In this document: one piece after another, positions 1-6,746 of the stretch
Layout of the letters: the number at the start of each line of letters is the position of its first letter
How positions within the stretch are numbered: position 1 is the stretch's first letter
Source: Clostridiaceae bacterium
Lineage (GTDB): Bacteria; Bacillota; Clostridia; Oscillospirales; Acutalibacteraceae
Assembly: GCA_904501685.1 (NCBI GenBank)
Contig: CAJGBX010000042.1
Coordinates: 1-10,522 of the forward strand
Direction: 5' to 3'
DNA length: 10,522 nt
Translations under genes and position numbers: made by a program
The notes under the pieces: generated by a model
Told to the model about the DNA's origin: nothing
The model's input: the letters and a program-made list of their open reading frames with translations, nothing else
The model's database searches: none

Positions 1-68
1 CCGACAATAACGTCGGTGAATTTCGGTTCAGAGGAAATAGGTGTGTTTTGTTCAATGAAATCTGCCAT
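1..68 (-). CDS. Partial gene of unknown function (N-terminus only)
   Basis: On the minus strand an ATG at 68-66 opens a reading frame that runs off the left edge after 22 codons and two extra bases, starting MADFIEQNTPISSEP. The start is supported by an AAGGAAAT ribosome binding site that lies inside the end of the upstream kinase gene. Only two bases separate that kinase's stop codon from this ATG, so the two genes are almost certainly co-transcribed and probably translationally coupled. The visible residues are soluble and slightly acidic, with no signal peptide. Too little is present to name a family. Because it follows an HprK-like kinase it could be another component of a peptide- or protein-modifying locus, but that is a guess from context. 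Confidence 0.6.
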   Translation of the reverse strand, partial: MADFIEQNTPISSEPKFTDVIV

Positions 69-70
69 AT

Positions 71-796
71 CTAATTTCCTTTTATGTATTTTTTACCGGT
101 CAAAGCCTCATACGAGGTCTGTACCGCTTGCTCACTTATGTCACATTCGAGATGAAAGGCCGGAACCGTTGTTAAAAATTTATCCAAAAGCTCACTCAAC
201 AGCTCAGTGTTTTCGGGTTTTGCAGGGAAAACGGTTTGCCGCATTATAAACGGTACCGTTTCAAACGGTTTGGCAGGTCGGATTTTATTTTCCTTGCCTC
301 GGCTCAAAACAACAAAGCCGCCTATCGGCACCGCGATATCTGCATTTTGGTCGTGTTTACCGCTCCAAGGCGTACCTACGGCATAAAAAACGCCGTTATC
401 AAGCTTAATTGCAGGCTTGTCGTCGTTTATCATAGTCACATCACTCAGGTATTTCTGCCAAAGTGAGGTATGGGTTGATTTTCCGGTGCCGCTGTCGGCC
501 GAAAATATGTAAGCCTTGCCGTCCTTTGCAATTGTAGAGGAATGAAGCATAAAGCCGCCAAATTTCAAAAGCTTATAGTAAAATATACTACCGGTGACCA
601 TATATTCAACCGTTTCGGGAGCCAAATTCGGGTTGTATCCGCAAACCTCTAAAAACTTTTCCTCCCCGGGAATTACGGCAATGTCAGGCTCGCCCGAAAA
701 ATCAAAACAGTATTTTTGTATGCGACCCCGTAGCAGGTCAAATCTTACGCCGACCGTAACTTTAAGACCTGCAATCAGGCACTTGACTATTTCCAT
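71..796 (-). CDS. HprK/PEPCK-like P-loop kinase, substrate unknown
   Basis: A 241-residue cytoplasmic protein. The start at 796 is preferred over the in-frame ATG at 811, because an AGGAGAGG ribosome binding site lies between them, directly upstream of 796. A Walker A motif is present at about residues 100-107 (ADSGTGKS), preceded at about residue 85 by a histidine in an FMLHSS stretch, as in HPr kinase-like proteins (His, short hairpin, then P-loop). An Asp-Asp pair at about 125-126 (INDDKP) fits the Mg/ATP-binding acidic site, and GTPWSGKHDQN at about 141-151 follows. No HPr-binding N-terminal domain is evident and the protein is shorter than true HprK (about 310 aa), so it is probably not the HPr kinase/phosphatase. 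Related small kinases occur in Firmicutes and in lasso peptide clusters, where some phosphorylate peptides. The substrate here is unknown. It is the first gene of a leftward unit with the partial gene at 1-68. Confidence 0.75.
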   Translation of the reverse strand: MEIVKCLIAGLKVTVGVRFDLLRGRIQKYCFDFSGEPDIAVIPGEEKFLEVCGYNPNLAPETVEYMVTGSIFYYKLLKFGGFMLHSSTIAKDGKAYIFSADSGTGKSTHTSLWQKYLSDVTMINDDKPAIKLDNGVFYAVGTPWSGKHDQNADIAVPIGGFVVLSRGKENKIRPAKPFETVPFIMRQTVFPAKPENTELLSELLDKFLTTVPAFHLECDISEQAVQTSYEALTGKKYIKGN

Positions 797-835
797 AGTT
801 CCTCTCCTCATACCATATTAACCCTATTATATTAT

Positions 836-864
836 ATAATATATCTTTCTTCTTAAAATGTCAA
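836..864 (-). promoter_or_regulatory. Promoter of the leftward kinase unit
   Basis: Read on the minus strand, TTGACA at 864-859 is a perfect -35 box. It is followed after 17 bases by TATTAT at 841-836, a five-of-six match to the -10 box. Transcription would start near 829 and give a leader of about 33 bases before the kinase ATG at 796. The surrounding DNA is extremely AT-rich with further TATAAT-like words just downstream, so the exact -10 could shift. Confidence 0.7.
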
Positions 865-894
865 CGTATTTTGGGGAATAAACATCCGGTAAAT

Positions 895-912
895 TATGTT
901 TTCCACAACATA
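895..912. promoter_or_regulatory. Short inverted repeat in the divergent intergenic region
   Basis: TATGTT and AACATA form a perfect 6-base inverted repeat around a 6-base centre (TTCCAC). It lies between the kinase promoter and the enolase gene, upstream of the kinase -35 box. It could be an operator for a dimeric regulator, but one copy of a 6-base arm in AT-rich DNA is weak evidence. I could not assign a clear -35/-10 pair for enolase in the 865-984 stretch. Confidence 0.3.
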
Positions 913-956
913 TTGATTAAACCGCCTTACACCCTGTCAATAATAGATTATCTTAA

Positions 957-972
957 GCTGACTCTCGTCAGC
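957..972 (+). promoter_or_regulatory. Perfect hairpin in the enolase leader
   Basis: GCTGAC and GTCAGC pair perfectly around a four-base TCTC loop. The hairpin ends nine bases before the AAGGTGAG ribosome binding site of the enolase gene. It has no T-run after it, so it is not a terminator. It may stabilise the mRNA 5' end or be part of a leader structure that influences translation. Confidence 0.45.
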
Positions 973-993
973 CAATACTGAAAGGTGAGTAAA

Positions 994-2217
994 ATGATTG
1001 TTGATGTAAAGGGATATGAGGTTTTGGATTCAAGAGGCAACCCGACTGTAGCGGCAGAGGTTTTTCTGTCTGACGGCAGCAGAGCGATAGCTATTGCGCC
1101 GTCGGGAGCCTCCACCGGACGCTTTGAAGCAGTCGAGCTTCGTGATAAAGGCACCCGATACCGAGGAAAGGGCGTTTTAAAGGCAGTCGAAAATATAAAT
1201 TCTATTATAGCTCCTGCTTTAAGAAGGCTCGGTACACTCAATCAAAAGGCAGTTGACCGTGAGCTCTGCCGACTTGACGGAACTGACAATAAGGCTGCTT
1301 TAGGTGCCAATGCAATTCTAGCAGTGTCTATGGCGGTGGCACGTGCCGCGGCAAGGCATTACAGAGTGCCGTTGTACCGATATTTAGGTGGTATCAGCGG
1401 ATTGAAAATGCCAAGACCGATGATGAATATTTTAAACGGCGGAGCACACTCGTCAAACAATATTGATATTCAGGAGTTTATGATTGTACCGAATCTCGGC
1501 TCGTTTTCTGAAAACCTGCGTGCCGGAGCCGAGATTTATCACGCCTTAGGTGACGTTTTGAAGGTTGCAGGCAGGTCAACCGGCGTCGGTGACGAGGGCG
1601 GTTTTGCGCCTGATTTAAAGGATGACCGAGAGGCAATTGAGCTGATTTTAAAGGGCATCAGTACAGCCGGTTATTCGACCGAAGATGTCAGGCTTGCACT
1701 GGACGTTGCTTCGAGTGAATGGTACTCAAACGGCAGGTATAATTTGCCTAAATCAGGTGAGAGCCTGACCTCTGAGGAGCTAACCGAAAAAATCACGTTA
1801 CTTTTAAAAGATTATCCGATAATTTCGGTTGAGGATGGGCTTGGAGAAGAAGATTATCAGGGTTGGAAAAATATGACGAAGGCCTTGAAATCAAAGGCAA
1901 TGCTGGTAGGCGATGACCTGTTTGTAACCAATCCCTTAAGGCTTAAAAATGGCATTGAAGAGGGAATGGGAAATTCTATTCTGGTTAAGCTCAATCAAAT
2001 AGGAACCTTAAGTGAAACCCTGGAGGTAATCGAGCTTGCCAAAGCAAACGGCTACACGCCGATAATTTCACACCGTTCGGGCGAAACAGAGGATACCTTT
2101 ATTGCTGATTTGGCGGTTGCCTCAGGAGCAGATTTTATCAAGTCCGGAGCACCGTCAAGAACCGACCGCACTGCCAAATACAACCGTTTGCTGAAAATTG
2201 AAAGCGAAATAATGTAA
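994..2217 (+). CDS. eno: Enolase (phosphopyruvate hydratase), C-terminally short
   Basis: A 407-residue cytosolic enzyme interconverting 2-phosphoglycerate and phosphoenolpyruvate in glycolysis. The ATG at 994 is chosen over the in-frame GTG at 985, because AAGGTGAG overlapping that GTG makes a well-spaced ribosome binding site for 994. Family hallmarks are visible: the SGASTG loop at 37-42, His152 and Glu161 (AHSSNN..QEF), Glu201 (GDEGGFAP), metal ligands Asp237, Glu280 and Asp307/308, catalytic Lys332 (VKLNQIGTL), His360-Arg361-Ser362 (HRSGETED) and Lys383. The protein ends soon after the AKYNRLLKIE motif, whereas most bacterial enolases continue to about 430 residues. The usual AHADNN is AHSSNN here. 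The gene stands alone, with a terminator behind it and no glycolytic neighbours. Its arginine codons are mostly AGA, AGG and CGA, unusual for a highly expressed glycolytic gene, so it may be a secondary copy. Confidence 0.93.
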   Translation: MIVDVKGYEVLDSRGNPTVAAEVFLSDGSRAIAIAPSGASTGRFEAVELRDKGTRYRGKGVLKAVENINSIIAPALRRLGTLNQKAVDRELCRLDGTDNKAALGANAILAVSMAVARAAARHYRVPLYRYLGGISGLKMPRPMMNILNGGAHSSNNIDIQEFMIVPNLGSFSENLRAGAEIYHALGDVLKVAGRSTGVGDEGGFAPDLKDDREAIELILKGISTAGYSTEDVRLALDVASSEWYSNGRYNLPKSGESLTSEELTEKITLLLKDYPIISVEDGLGEEDYQGWKNMTKALKSKAMLVGDDLFVTNPLRLKNGIEEGMGNSILVKLNQIGTLSETLEVIELAKANGYTPIISHRSGETEDTFIADLAVASGADFIKSGAPSRTDRTAKYNRLLKIESEIM

Positions 2218-2226
2218 AATTTAATA

Positions 2227-2263
2227 AAATCCTGTCGAAATCTTTATTTTTTCGGCAGGATTT
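2227..2263 (+). terminator. Intrinsic terminator after enolase
   Basis: Bases 2227-2240 and 2250-2263 form a 14-base-pair stem with a single G-U pair and a nine-base loop rich in T. It begins ten bases after the enolase stop codon. The T-tract after the stem is short (TTT is in the stem end, followed by GTTAATTTT). The stem is A-rich on its left arm and T-rich on its right arm, so it may also stop transcripts coming from the other side. Confidence 0.8.
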
Positions 2264-2539
2264 GTTAATTTTCCCCGAATTGACATTTAGAAGCTTGGTT
2301 TGAAATATACTTTTGTAAAAAGGCTTGGACAAATTTAACAAATAAGTCATCTTAAACGACAATACTGACGAAAATGAAAAGAGCAGACGTCAATAGCAGT
2401 GGGGAGTTGTTAATGGTTATTGTGCATTTTAACTAGAGTAAGAGGTGAAAAATTTTAAAAAAATTAAAAAAACATATAAGACTTAGTATAAATTTTAAAA
2501 AAATTTGCTTGAATTTAGTGGATTTTTGACAAAAAACCA
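2264..2539. other. AT-rich intergenic region upstream of the transport operon
   Basis: No convincing gene is present between the enolase terminator and the operon promoter. The stretch holds a lone TTGACA at 2280-2285 with AAATAT 17 bases later (2303-2308), a possible weak promoter. It also holds a 20-codon open frame at 2374-2436 without a good ribosome binding site, then a run of A/T tracts from about 2447 to 2506. The length and composition suggest a regulatory region for the strong promoter at 2540. No catabolite-response (cre-like) palindrome was recognised by eye. Confidence 0.5.
2451..2505. repeat. Phased A-tract repeat, two identical 15-mers 40 bases apart
   Basis: AATTTTAAAAAAATT occurs at 2451-2465 and again at 2491-2505, an exact 40-base offset, close to four helical turns. 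The second copy ends 34 bases before the -35 box of the operon promoter. Phased A/T tracts bend DNA, and tracts upstream of a -35 box can act as UP elements for RNA polymerase or as sites for bending proteins. The words are low-complexity, so chance is possible. Confidence 0.5.
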
Positions 2540-2548
2540 TTGACAAAA
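2526..2548 (+). repeat. Direct repeat TTGACAAAA overlapping the -35 box
   Basis: TTGACAAAA occurs at 2526-2534 and at 2540-2548, 14 bases apart. The second copy contains the -35 box of the operon promoter. The first has no good -10 partner, so it may be a regulator half-site, a decoy -35 box or simple local duplication. Confidence 0.4.
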
Positions 2549-2568
2549 TCAATAATTTGTTAGATAAT
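2540..2568 (+). promoter_or_regulatory. Strong sigma-A-type promoter of the transport operon
   Basis: TTGACA at 2540-2545 is a perfect -35 box. After the ideal 17-base spacer comes GATAAT at 2563-2568, a five-of-six match to the -10 box. Transcription should start near 2575, giving a leader of about 90 bases before the ATG at 2666. A-tracts upstream may strengthen it. No other promoter is seen until the window end, so this one probably drives the whole operon. Confidence 0.8.
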
Positions 2569-2588
2569 ACTACATAGAACATTATGCA

Positions 2589-2634
2589 TAGTGGATAGTT
2601 GTCACTAGTTTCGCTTTGCTGCTCTGCCAGAGCA
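2589..2634 (+). promoter_or_regulatory. Two small hairpins in the operon leader
   Basis: TAGTG at 2589-2593 pairs with CACTA at 2603-2607, and TGCTCT at 2620-2625 pairs with AGAGCA at 2629-2634 around a GCC loop. Both lie in the predicted 5' leader upstream of the AAGGTGA ribosome binding site. Neither has a T-run after it and no known riboswitch was recognised. They may affect mRNA stability or translation. Confidence 0.35.
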
Positions 2635-2665
2635 CTGTTTAAATTCTTAGTTTGAAGGTGAAGAA

Positions 2666-5600
2666 ATGTATTCAGGTAGAATCAAAAGGCTGGCTGTAAT
2701 GCTTGTTGTGATGCTTTTGGTTTCGGTATTTGCGCTTCCCGCAGTATCGGCAACAGAAGCTGCTGCAGGCGGTGCTGAGACCTCTTCGGATGCGAGTTAC
2801 GGTACCGACAAATCGTCGTTGTACTTTACGTATCTTAAGACGATTGCTCAGTACAATTATGCCAAGGAGGATATCGTTATTAATCCTCTTGAGTATACGA
2901 ATGCTGAGGGTGTCGAGTACGATACTGCTGACGGAAAGGCCAGTGTGTTGTCGGAAAAGCTTTATGATGTCTTGGTTGATACCGTATCTCAGAAAAGGGA
3001 GTCGAAGTCCTGCTTGGTTTGGAGCGATAATGCAAAGTTCCAGCAGCAGGGTAAGCTCACATATGTGATAACAGTTCCCGAAGACGGCATTTACAACCTT
3101 GCCATTACATATTTACCGCTTATTAAATCCGGCGGAACTGCTACTACCGATGATGATAAGGTTACAACCAATCCGGTTGAGCTTAGCTTCCTTATTGACG
3201 GAAAGCTGCTTTATCCGGGCTTGGACGGTTTGTCGTTCCCGCGTCATTTTGTCAACAACGGTTCTAATTTTGAGAATCCGGTTGGCACAGTCCGTGAGGA
3301 TACTTTAGGCAACCAGTTGACCTCCGAGCAGGTTGATTACGGTGAGTTTGTTACCAAATACGCCATTGACCCGGTTGGTGTTGTTGCCGATCCGTATCAG
3401 ATTTTCTTATCTGCCGGCACACATACCATTACCTTAGAGTCAATTTATGAGCCTGTTGCGATTTCTGAAATCATCTTCAAGGCTCCTAAGGCTGAGCTCA
3501 CCTATGAGCAGTATGCTGCTGAGCATGCAGGTAAGCCCGCATATTCCGGCGCCGCCTTGGAAATTGAGGGCGAGGATGCTTGGATTAAGTCAACCAATTC
3601 TCTTATTTCAAAGTCGGACAACAGTTCAAGTGATGTTAATCCCAACAGTCCGGTTAAGTCTATCCTTAACTACATTGGTAATACTAACTGGCAGGTTCCG
3701 GGTGAAACACTCACATGGAAAATCAACGTTCCCGAGGATGGATTATACACCTTGGGTATGAACTTTAAGCAGTCTTTTATTATTGATGGCTTTACCTACC
3801 GTTCACTTTCAATAGATGATAAGGTTCCTTTTGCTGAGTGTAAGAATTTACGTTTTAACTACAACAATAACTGGGAATTCCAGAAAATAGGCGGTAAAAA
3901 CCCCTATCAATTCTACCTCACTAAGGGTATTCATACTATTTCCTTGACCGTTACCTTGGGTGAAACAGCTGAATTCTATTCAAGACTCAGTGCTATTACT
4001 GAGGTTATCGGTAATACATATATGGATATCGTTATGATTACCGGTGCATCTCCTGACCCCAACCGTAGCTATGAGTTGTTCAAGCAAATCCCCGGTTTCC
4101 AGGAGACCTTGCTTAAGTGCTATACTGACCTTAAGACACTTTCTGCAGATATGAAGGCACTTTCGGGTGACCGAAGCAGTAAATACATTTCTGCATTGAA
4201 CAATATGTCTCGTGTATTAAAGGAAATGTACGATAATCAGTATACTGCACAGGTTTATGTAAAGGATTTCTATTCTAACTATACAACCGTTTGCTCTTGG
4301 CTCTACGAAATGAAGACCATGCCGCTGAGCCTTGACCAAATACAGTTGGCAGCTCCCGCAAAGGGCTTTAAGGATAATTCATCCTCTTTCTGGGAGTCGT
4401 TGAAGTTCGGTACAACCCGTTTCTTTGCATCCTTCTCGGATGACTTTAGTTCAGTCGGCGGTTCTGCTGCTGCAGATTCAAAGGGAAGCCTTAAAATTTG
4501 GGTTAACTGGGGCCGTGACCAAACACAGGTTTTGAGTAACCTTATTCACGATTCCTTTACCTATGAAACAGGTATCGGCGTTGAGATGGAAATTGTTACC
4601 GCTTCGCTTGTTAACGGCTTGCTTGCCGGTAATTTCCCCGATTTGCAGCTCCATTTAGGACGTACTACTCCGGTAAACCTGGGTATGCGTGGCGCTCTTT
4701 ACGACTTAACTAACTTCTCGGCAAAGGTTGACCCGAAATATTCTACTGTGGATGACGGTTCAACATATCTTTTGGACTATGAAACTGTTTTGAAGCGCTT
4801 CCAGAATTCTGCCGATACACCGTATTGGTACAATGACGGAACAGACCATAAGCAGTTGTTTGCTTTGCCTGATACACAAAACTTCTATATAATGTATTAT
4901 AGAACCGACGTGTTTGATCGTTTAGGAATTTCGGATCCTGCTTTGGCTAACGATGGTAAGGGTTGGACCTGGACTGATTTCCTTGATGCCGCAACCATTT
5001 TACAGCGTAACAATATGGCCGCTTATATCCCTTATACCAAAATTGCATCTATTACAACAGTTAACGTAGGTATGGGCGGATTACATTTGTTCCCCACCTT
5101 CTTGACACAGAACAATGTAGCGCTTTATAACGAAGCAGCTAACAAGACAACATTGACTTCGAGCGAGGCAATTTCAGCCTTTACACAGTGGACTGACCTT
5201 TATACCAAATATGGTATTGAGAAGCAGATTGACTTCTATAACCGTTTCAGAACCGGTACTGCTCCGTTAGGTGTTGCAACCTACACAACCTATAATCAGC
5301 TGACACAGACCGCTCCCGAAATTCAGGGACGTTGGAAGATTTGCGCAATCCCCGGCATTATGCAGGAGGATGGCACTATCAACCGTTCGATCGGCGGTTC
5401 GGGTACCGGCTGTAGCGTTGTTAAGGCATCTCCTAATAAGGATGCTGCTTGGCAGTTCTTGTGTTGGTGGACATCGGCAGATACTCAGTTGAGATACAAC
5501 AATAATGTTGAGTCTATTTTGGGTGCAGTATCACGTACTGCAACCGCAAACACCGATGCTTTCGCATTATATTCATGGAATGCAGATGACCTTGCAATTT

Positions 5601-5791
5601 TACAGGAGCAGTGGTCATATGTTACTGAGCTTCCCGAGGTTCCGGGCGGCTACTACGTATCCCGTGCAGTTGACCAGGCATACTGGGCAGTCCTTAACGG
5701 CAAAAGTAACGAAAAGGATGCAATGCTTGAGTGGGGCGAGGTCGCTGATAACGAAATCATACGTAAAATTCTCGAATACGCTAAGAAATAA
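2666..5791 (+). CDS. Multidomain ABC sugar-type solute-binding protein
   Basis: A 1041-residue secreted protein that should capture a carbohydrate and deliver it to the permeases encoded next. Residues 1-29 form a signal peptide (basic start, hydrophobic core, VSA cleavage site). No lipobox cysteine is visible, unlike typical Gram-positive binding proteins. Two related beta-rich modules follow at about 125-273 and 296-448. Each has an L-T-x-x-I-x-VPEDG-x-Y strand and a later GxHTI(T/S)L strand, resembling carbohydrate-binding sandwich domains (CBM6/35 style, not proven). A helical stretch covers about 465-555. From about 607 to the end lies a family 1 extracellular solute-binding domain, with NFPDLQLHLGR, YRTDVFDRLG and a GWTWTDF motif typical of MalE/LplA-like proteins. 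Usual binding proteins have 400-550 residues, so this one is about double. The start has AAGGTGA at good spacing. Arginine codons are mostly CGT, suggesting high expression. First gene of the operon; its ligand is unknown. Confidence 0.9.
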   Translation: MYSGRIKRLAVMLVVMLLVSVFALPAVSATEAAAGGAETSSDASYGTDKSSLYFTYLKTIAQYNYAKEDIVINPLEYTNAEGVEYDTADGKASVLSEKLYDVLVDTVSQKRESKSCLVWSDNAKFQQQGKLTYVITVPEDGIYNLAITYLPLIKSGGTATTDDDKVTTNPVELSFLIDGKLLYPGLDGLSFPRHFVNNGSNFENPVGTVREDTLGNQLTSEQVDYGEFVTKYAIDPVGVVADPYQIFLSAGTHTITLESIYEPVAISEIIFKAPKAELTYEQYAAEHAGKPAYSGAALEIEGEDAWIKSTNSLISKSDNSSSDVNPNSPVKSILNYIGNTNWQVPGETLTWKINVPEDGLYTLGMNFKQSFIIDGFTYRSLSIDDKVPFAECKNLRFNYNNNWEFQKIGGKNPYQFYLTKGIHTISLTVTLGETAEFYSRLSAITEVIGNTYMDIVMITGASPDPNRSYELFKQIPGFQETLLKCYTDLKTLSADMKALSGDRSSKYISALNNMSRVLKEMYDNQYTAQVYVKDFYSNYTTVCSWLYEMKTMPLSLDQIQLAAPAKGFKDNSSSFWESLKFGTTRFFASFSDDFSSVGGSAAADSKGSLKIWVNWGRDQTQVLSNLIHDSFTYETGIGVEMEIVTASLVNGLLAGNFPDLQLHLGRTTPVNLGMRGALYDLTNFSAKVDPKYSTVDDGSTYLLDYETVLKRFQNSADTPYWYNDGTDHKQLFALPDTQNFYIMYYRTDVFDRLGISDPALANDGKGWTWTDFLDAATILQRNNMAAYIPYTKIASITTVNVGMGGLHLFPTFLTQNNVALYNEAANKTTLTSSEAISAFTQWTDLYTKYGIEKQIDFYNRFRTGTAPLGVATYTTYNQLTQTAPEIQGRWKICAIPGIMQEDGTINRSIGGSGTGCSVVKASPNKDAAWQFLCWWTSADTQLRYNNNVESILGAVSRTATANTDAFALYSWNADDLAILQEQWSYVTELPEVPGGYYVSRAVDQAYWAVLNGKSNEKDAMLEWGEVADNEIIRKILEYAKK

Positions 5792-5810
5792 GAGAGGAGG
5801 AGAGTAGATT

Positions 5811-6734
5811 ATGGAAAAACAGATTGAATTAAACCTTAAAAAGCAAAGACGCAGAGCCTTAATGCAGGAACAGCTTCCTTCATATATAATGCTCGCACCG
5901 TTCTTTATATTTTTCTTTGTATTCCTCGTGCTGCCGATACTCTCTTCTATGGTATTGAGCTTTACCAATTTCGATATGATAAATACTCCGCAATTTGCGG
6001 GATTAGGTAATTACCTGAGAGCTTTCCTTGATGACGATATGTTCCCGGTTGTTTTCAAAAACACCTTGCTTTTCGCCATCATTTGTGGACCGGCTGGCTT
6101 CTTGCTTTCATTCGTTCTTGCTTGGTTCATCAATGAATTTTCTCCGCTGGTTCGTACGCTTTTATCGTTTATGTTCTACGCTCCGGCACTGGTCGGTAAT
6201 GCACACTTTATTTGGTCGGTTGCTTTCAGTAGTGATAGCTACGGTTACGTAAACAGTGCATTGTTATCCTTAGGTCTTATTACCGAGCCGATTACCTGGC
6301 TTTCAACTGCCGCATATATTAAGCCTATTATCATTGCGGTTCAGCTTTGGTCGAGCATGGGTGTTTCCTTCCTTTCAAATATTTCCGGTCTTCAGAATGT
6401 TAATAATGAGCTTTATGAGGCCGGCTCTATTGACGGTATCAGAAGCCGTTGGCAGGAGCTGTGGTACATTACATTGCCTACTATGAAGCACATGCTTTTG
6501 TTCAGTGCGGTTATGCAGATTTCGAGTGCATTCTCAATCAGTGCAATCGCAATTCAGCTGGCAGGTTTCCCGTCGGTTGAATATGCTGCCGATACAATCG
6601 TATCGCATATGCATGACTTAGGTCAGGAAAGATTCGAATTAGGTTACGCTTCGGCGGTTGCGGTTGTACTGTTCTTGATGATGGTACTGTTCCGATTGAT
6701 TATCGGAAAGCTGCTTAATATGACAGGAAAGTAA
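5811..6734 (+). CDS. ABC sugar permease, MalF/LacF/UgpA type
   Basis: A 307-residue integral membrane protein, one half of the importer channel. It has about six hydrophobic segments: near 27-50, 83-107, 115-139, 168-190, 226-250 and 278-300. Between the fourth and fifth lies the ATPase-docking EAA loop at 203-223, with E-A-G....DG and a terminal LP. The basic N-terminus (KKQRRR) before the first helix fits the cytoplasm-in orientation. Length and pattern match the first permease of CUT1-type carbohydrate importers. A GAGGAGG ribosome binding site lies in the 19-base gap behind the binding-protein gene, and the second permease gene follows 12 bases downstream. No ATPase gene is present, so an ATPase encoded elsewhere must energise it. 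Confidence 0.92.
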   Translation: MEKQIELNLKKQRRRALMQEQLPSYIMLAPFFIFFFVFLVLPILSSMVLSFTNFDMINTPQFAGLGNYLRAFLDDDMFPVVFKNTLLFAIICGPAGFLLSFVLAWFINEFSPLVRTLLSFMFYAPALVGNAHFIWSVAFSSDSYGYVNSALLSLGLITEPITWLSTAAYIKPIIIAVQLWSSMGVSFLSNISGLQNVNNELYEAGSIDGIRSRWQELWYITLPTMKHMLLFSAVMQISSAFSISAIAIQLAGFPSVEYAADTIVSHMHDLGQERFELGYASAVAVVLFLMMVLFRLIIGKLLNMTGK

Positions 6735-6746
6735 GGGGGTGCGACA

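Noticed and set aside
71..796. Kinase as the missing ATPase of the sugar importer
   Set aside because: It lacks the ABC signature motif and Q-loop pattern, is on the other strand, and has HprK-like features.
797..811. ATG at 811 as the kinase start on the minus strand
   Set aside because: The five extra codons consist of the AGGAGAGG ribosome binding site itself, which fits the ATG at 796.
594..821. Plus-strand open frame opposite the kinase gene
   Set aside because: It lies antisense to a gene with clear P-loop motifs and a good start, has no family resemblance, and is most likely a shadow frame.
985..993. GTG at 985 as the enolase start
   Set aside because: It overlaps the AAGGTGAG ribosome binding site that serves the ATG at 994, and enolases normally begin very close to the ATG position.
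2374..2436. A 20-codon open frame starting at an ATG in the intergenic region
   Set aside because: It has no clear ribosome binding site and no recognisable peptide features; short frames of this size are expected by chance.
2540..2665. Catabolite repression (cre) site or known riboswitch in the operon leader
   Set aside because: No TGNAANCGNTNNCA-like palindrome and no recognisable riboswitch core were found by eye; only two short hairpins are present.
2730..3761. Several plus-strand frames overlapping the binding protein in another phase
   Set aside because: Their translations are rich in Leu, Arg and Ser, as expected of a shifted frame, and none has a proper ribosome binding site or motif.
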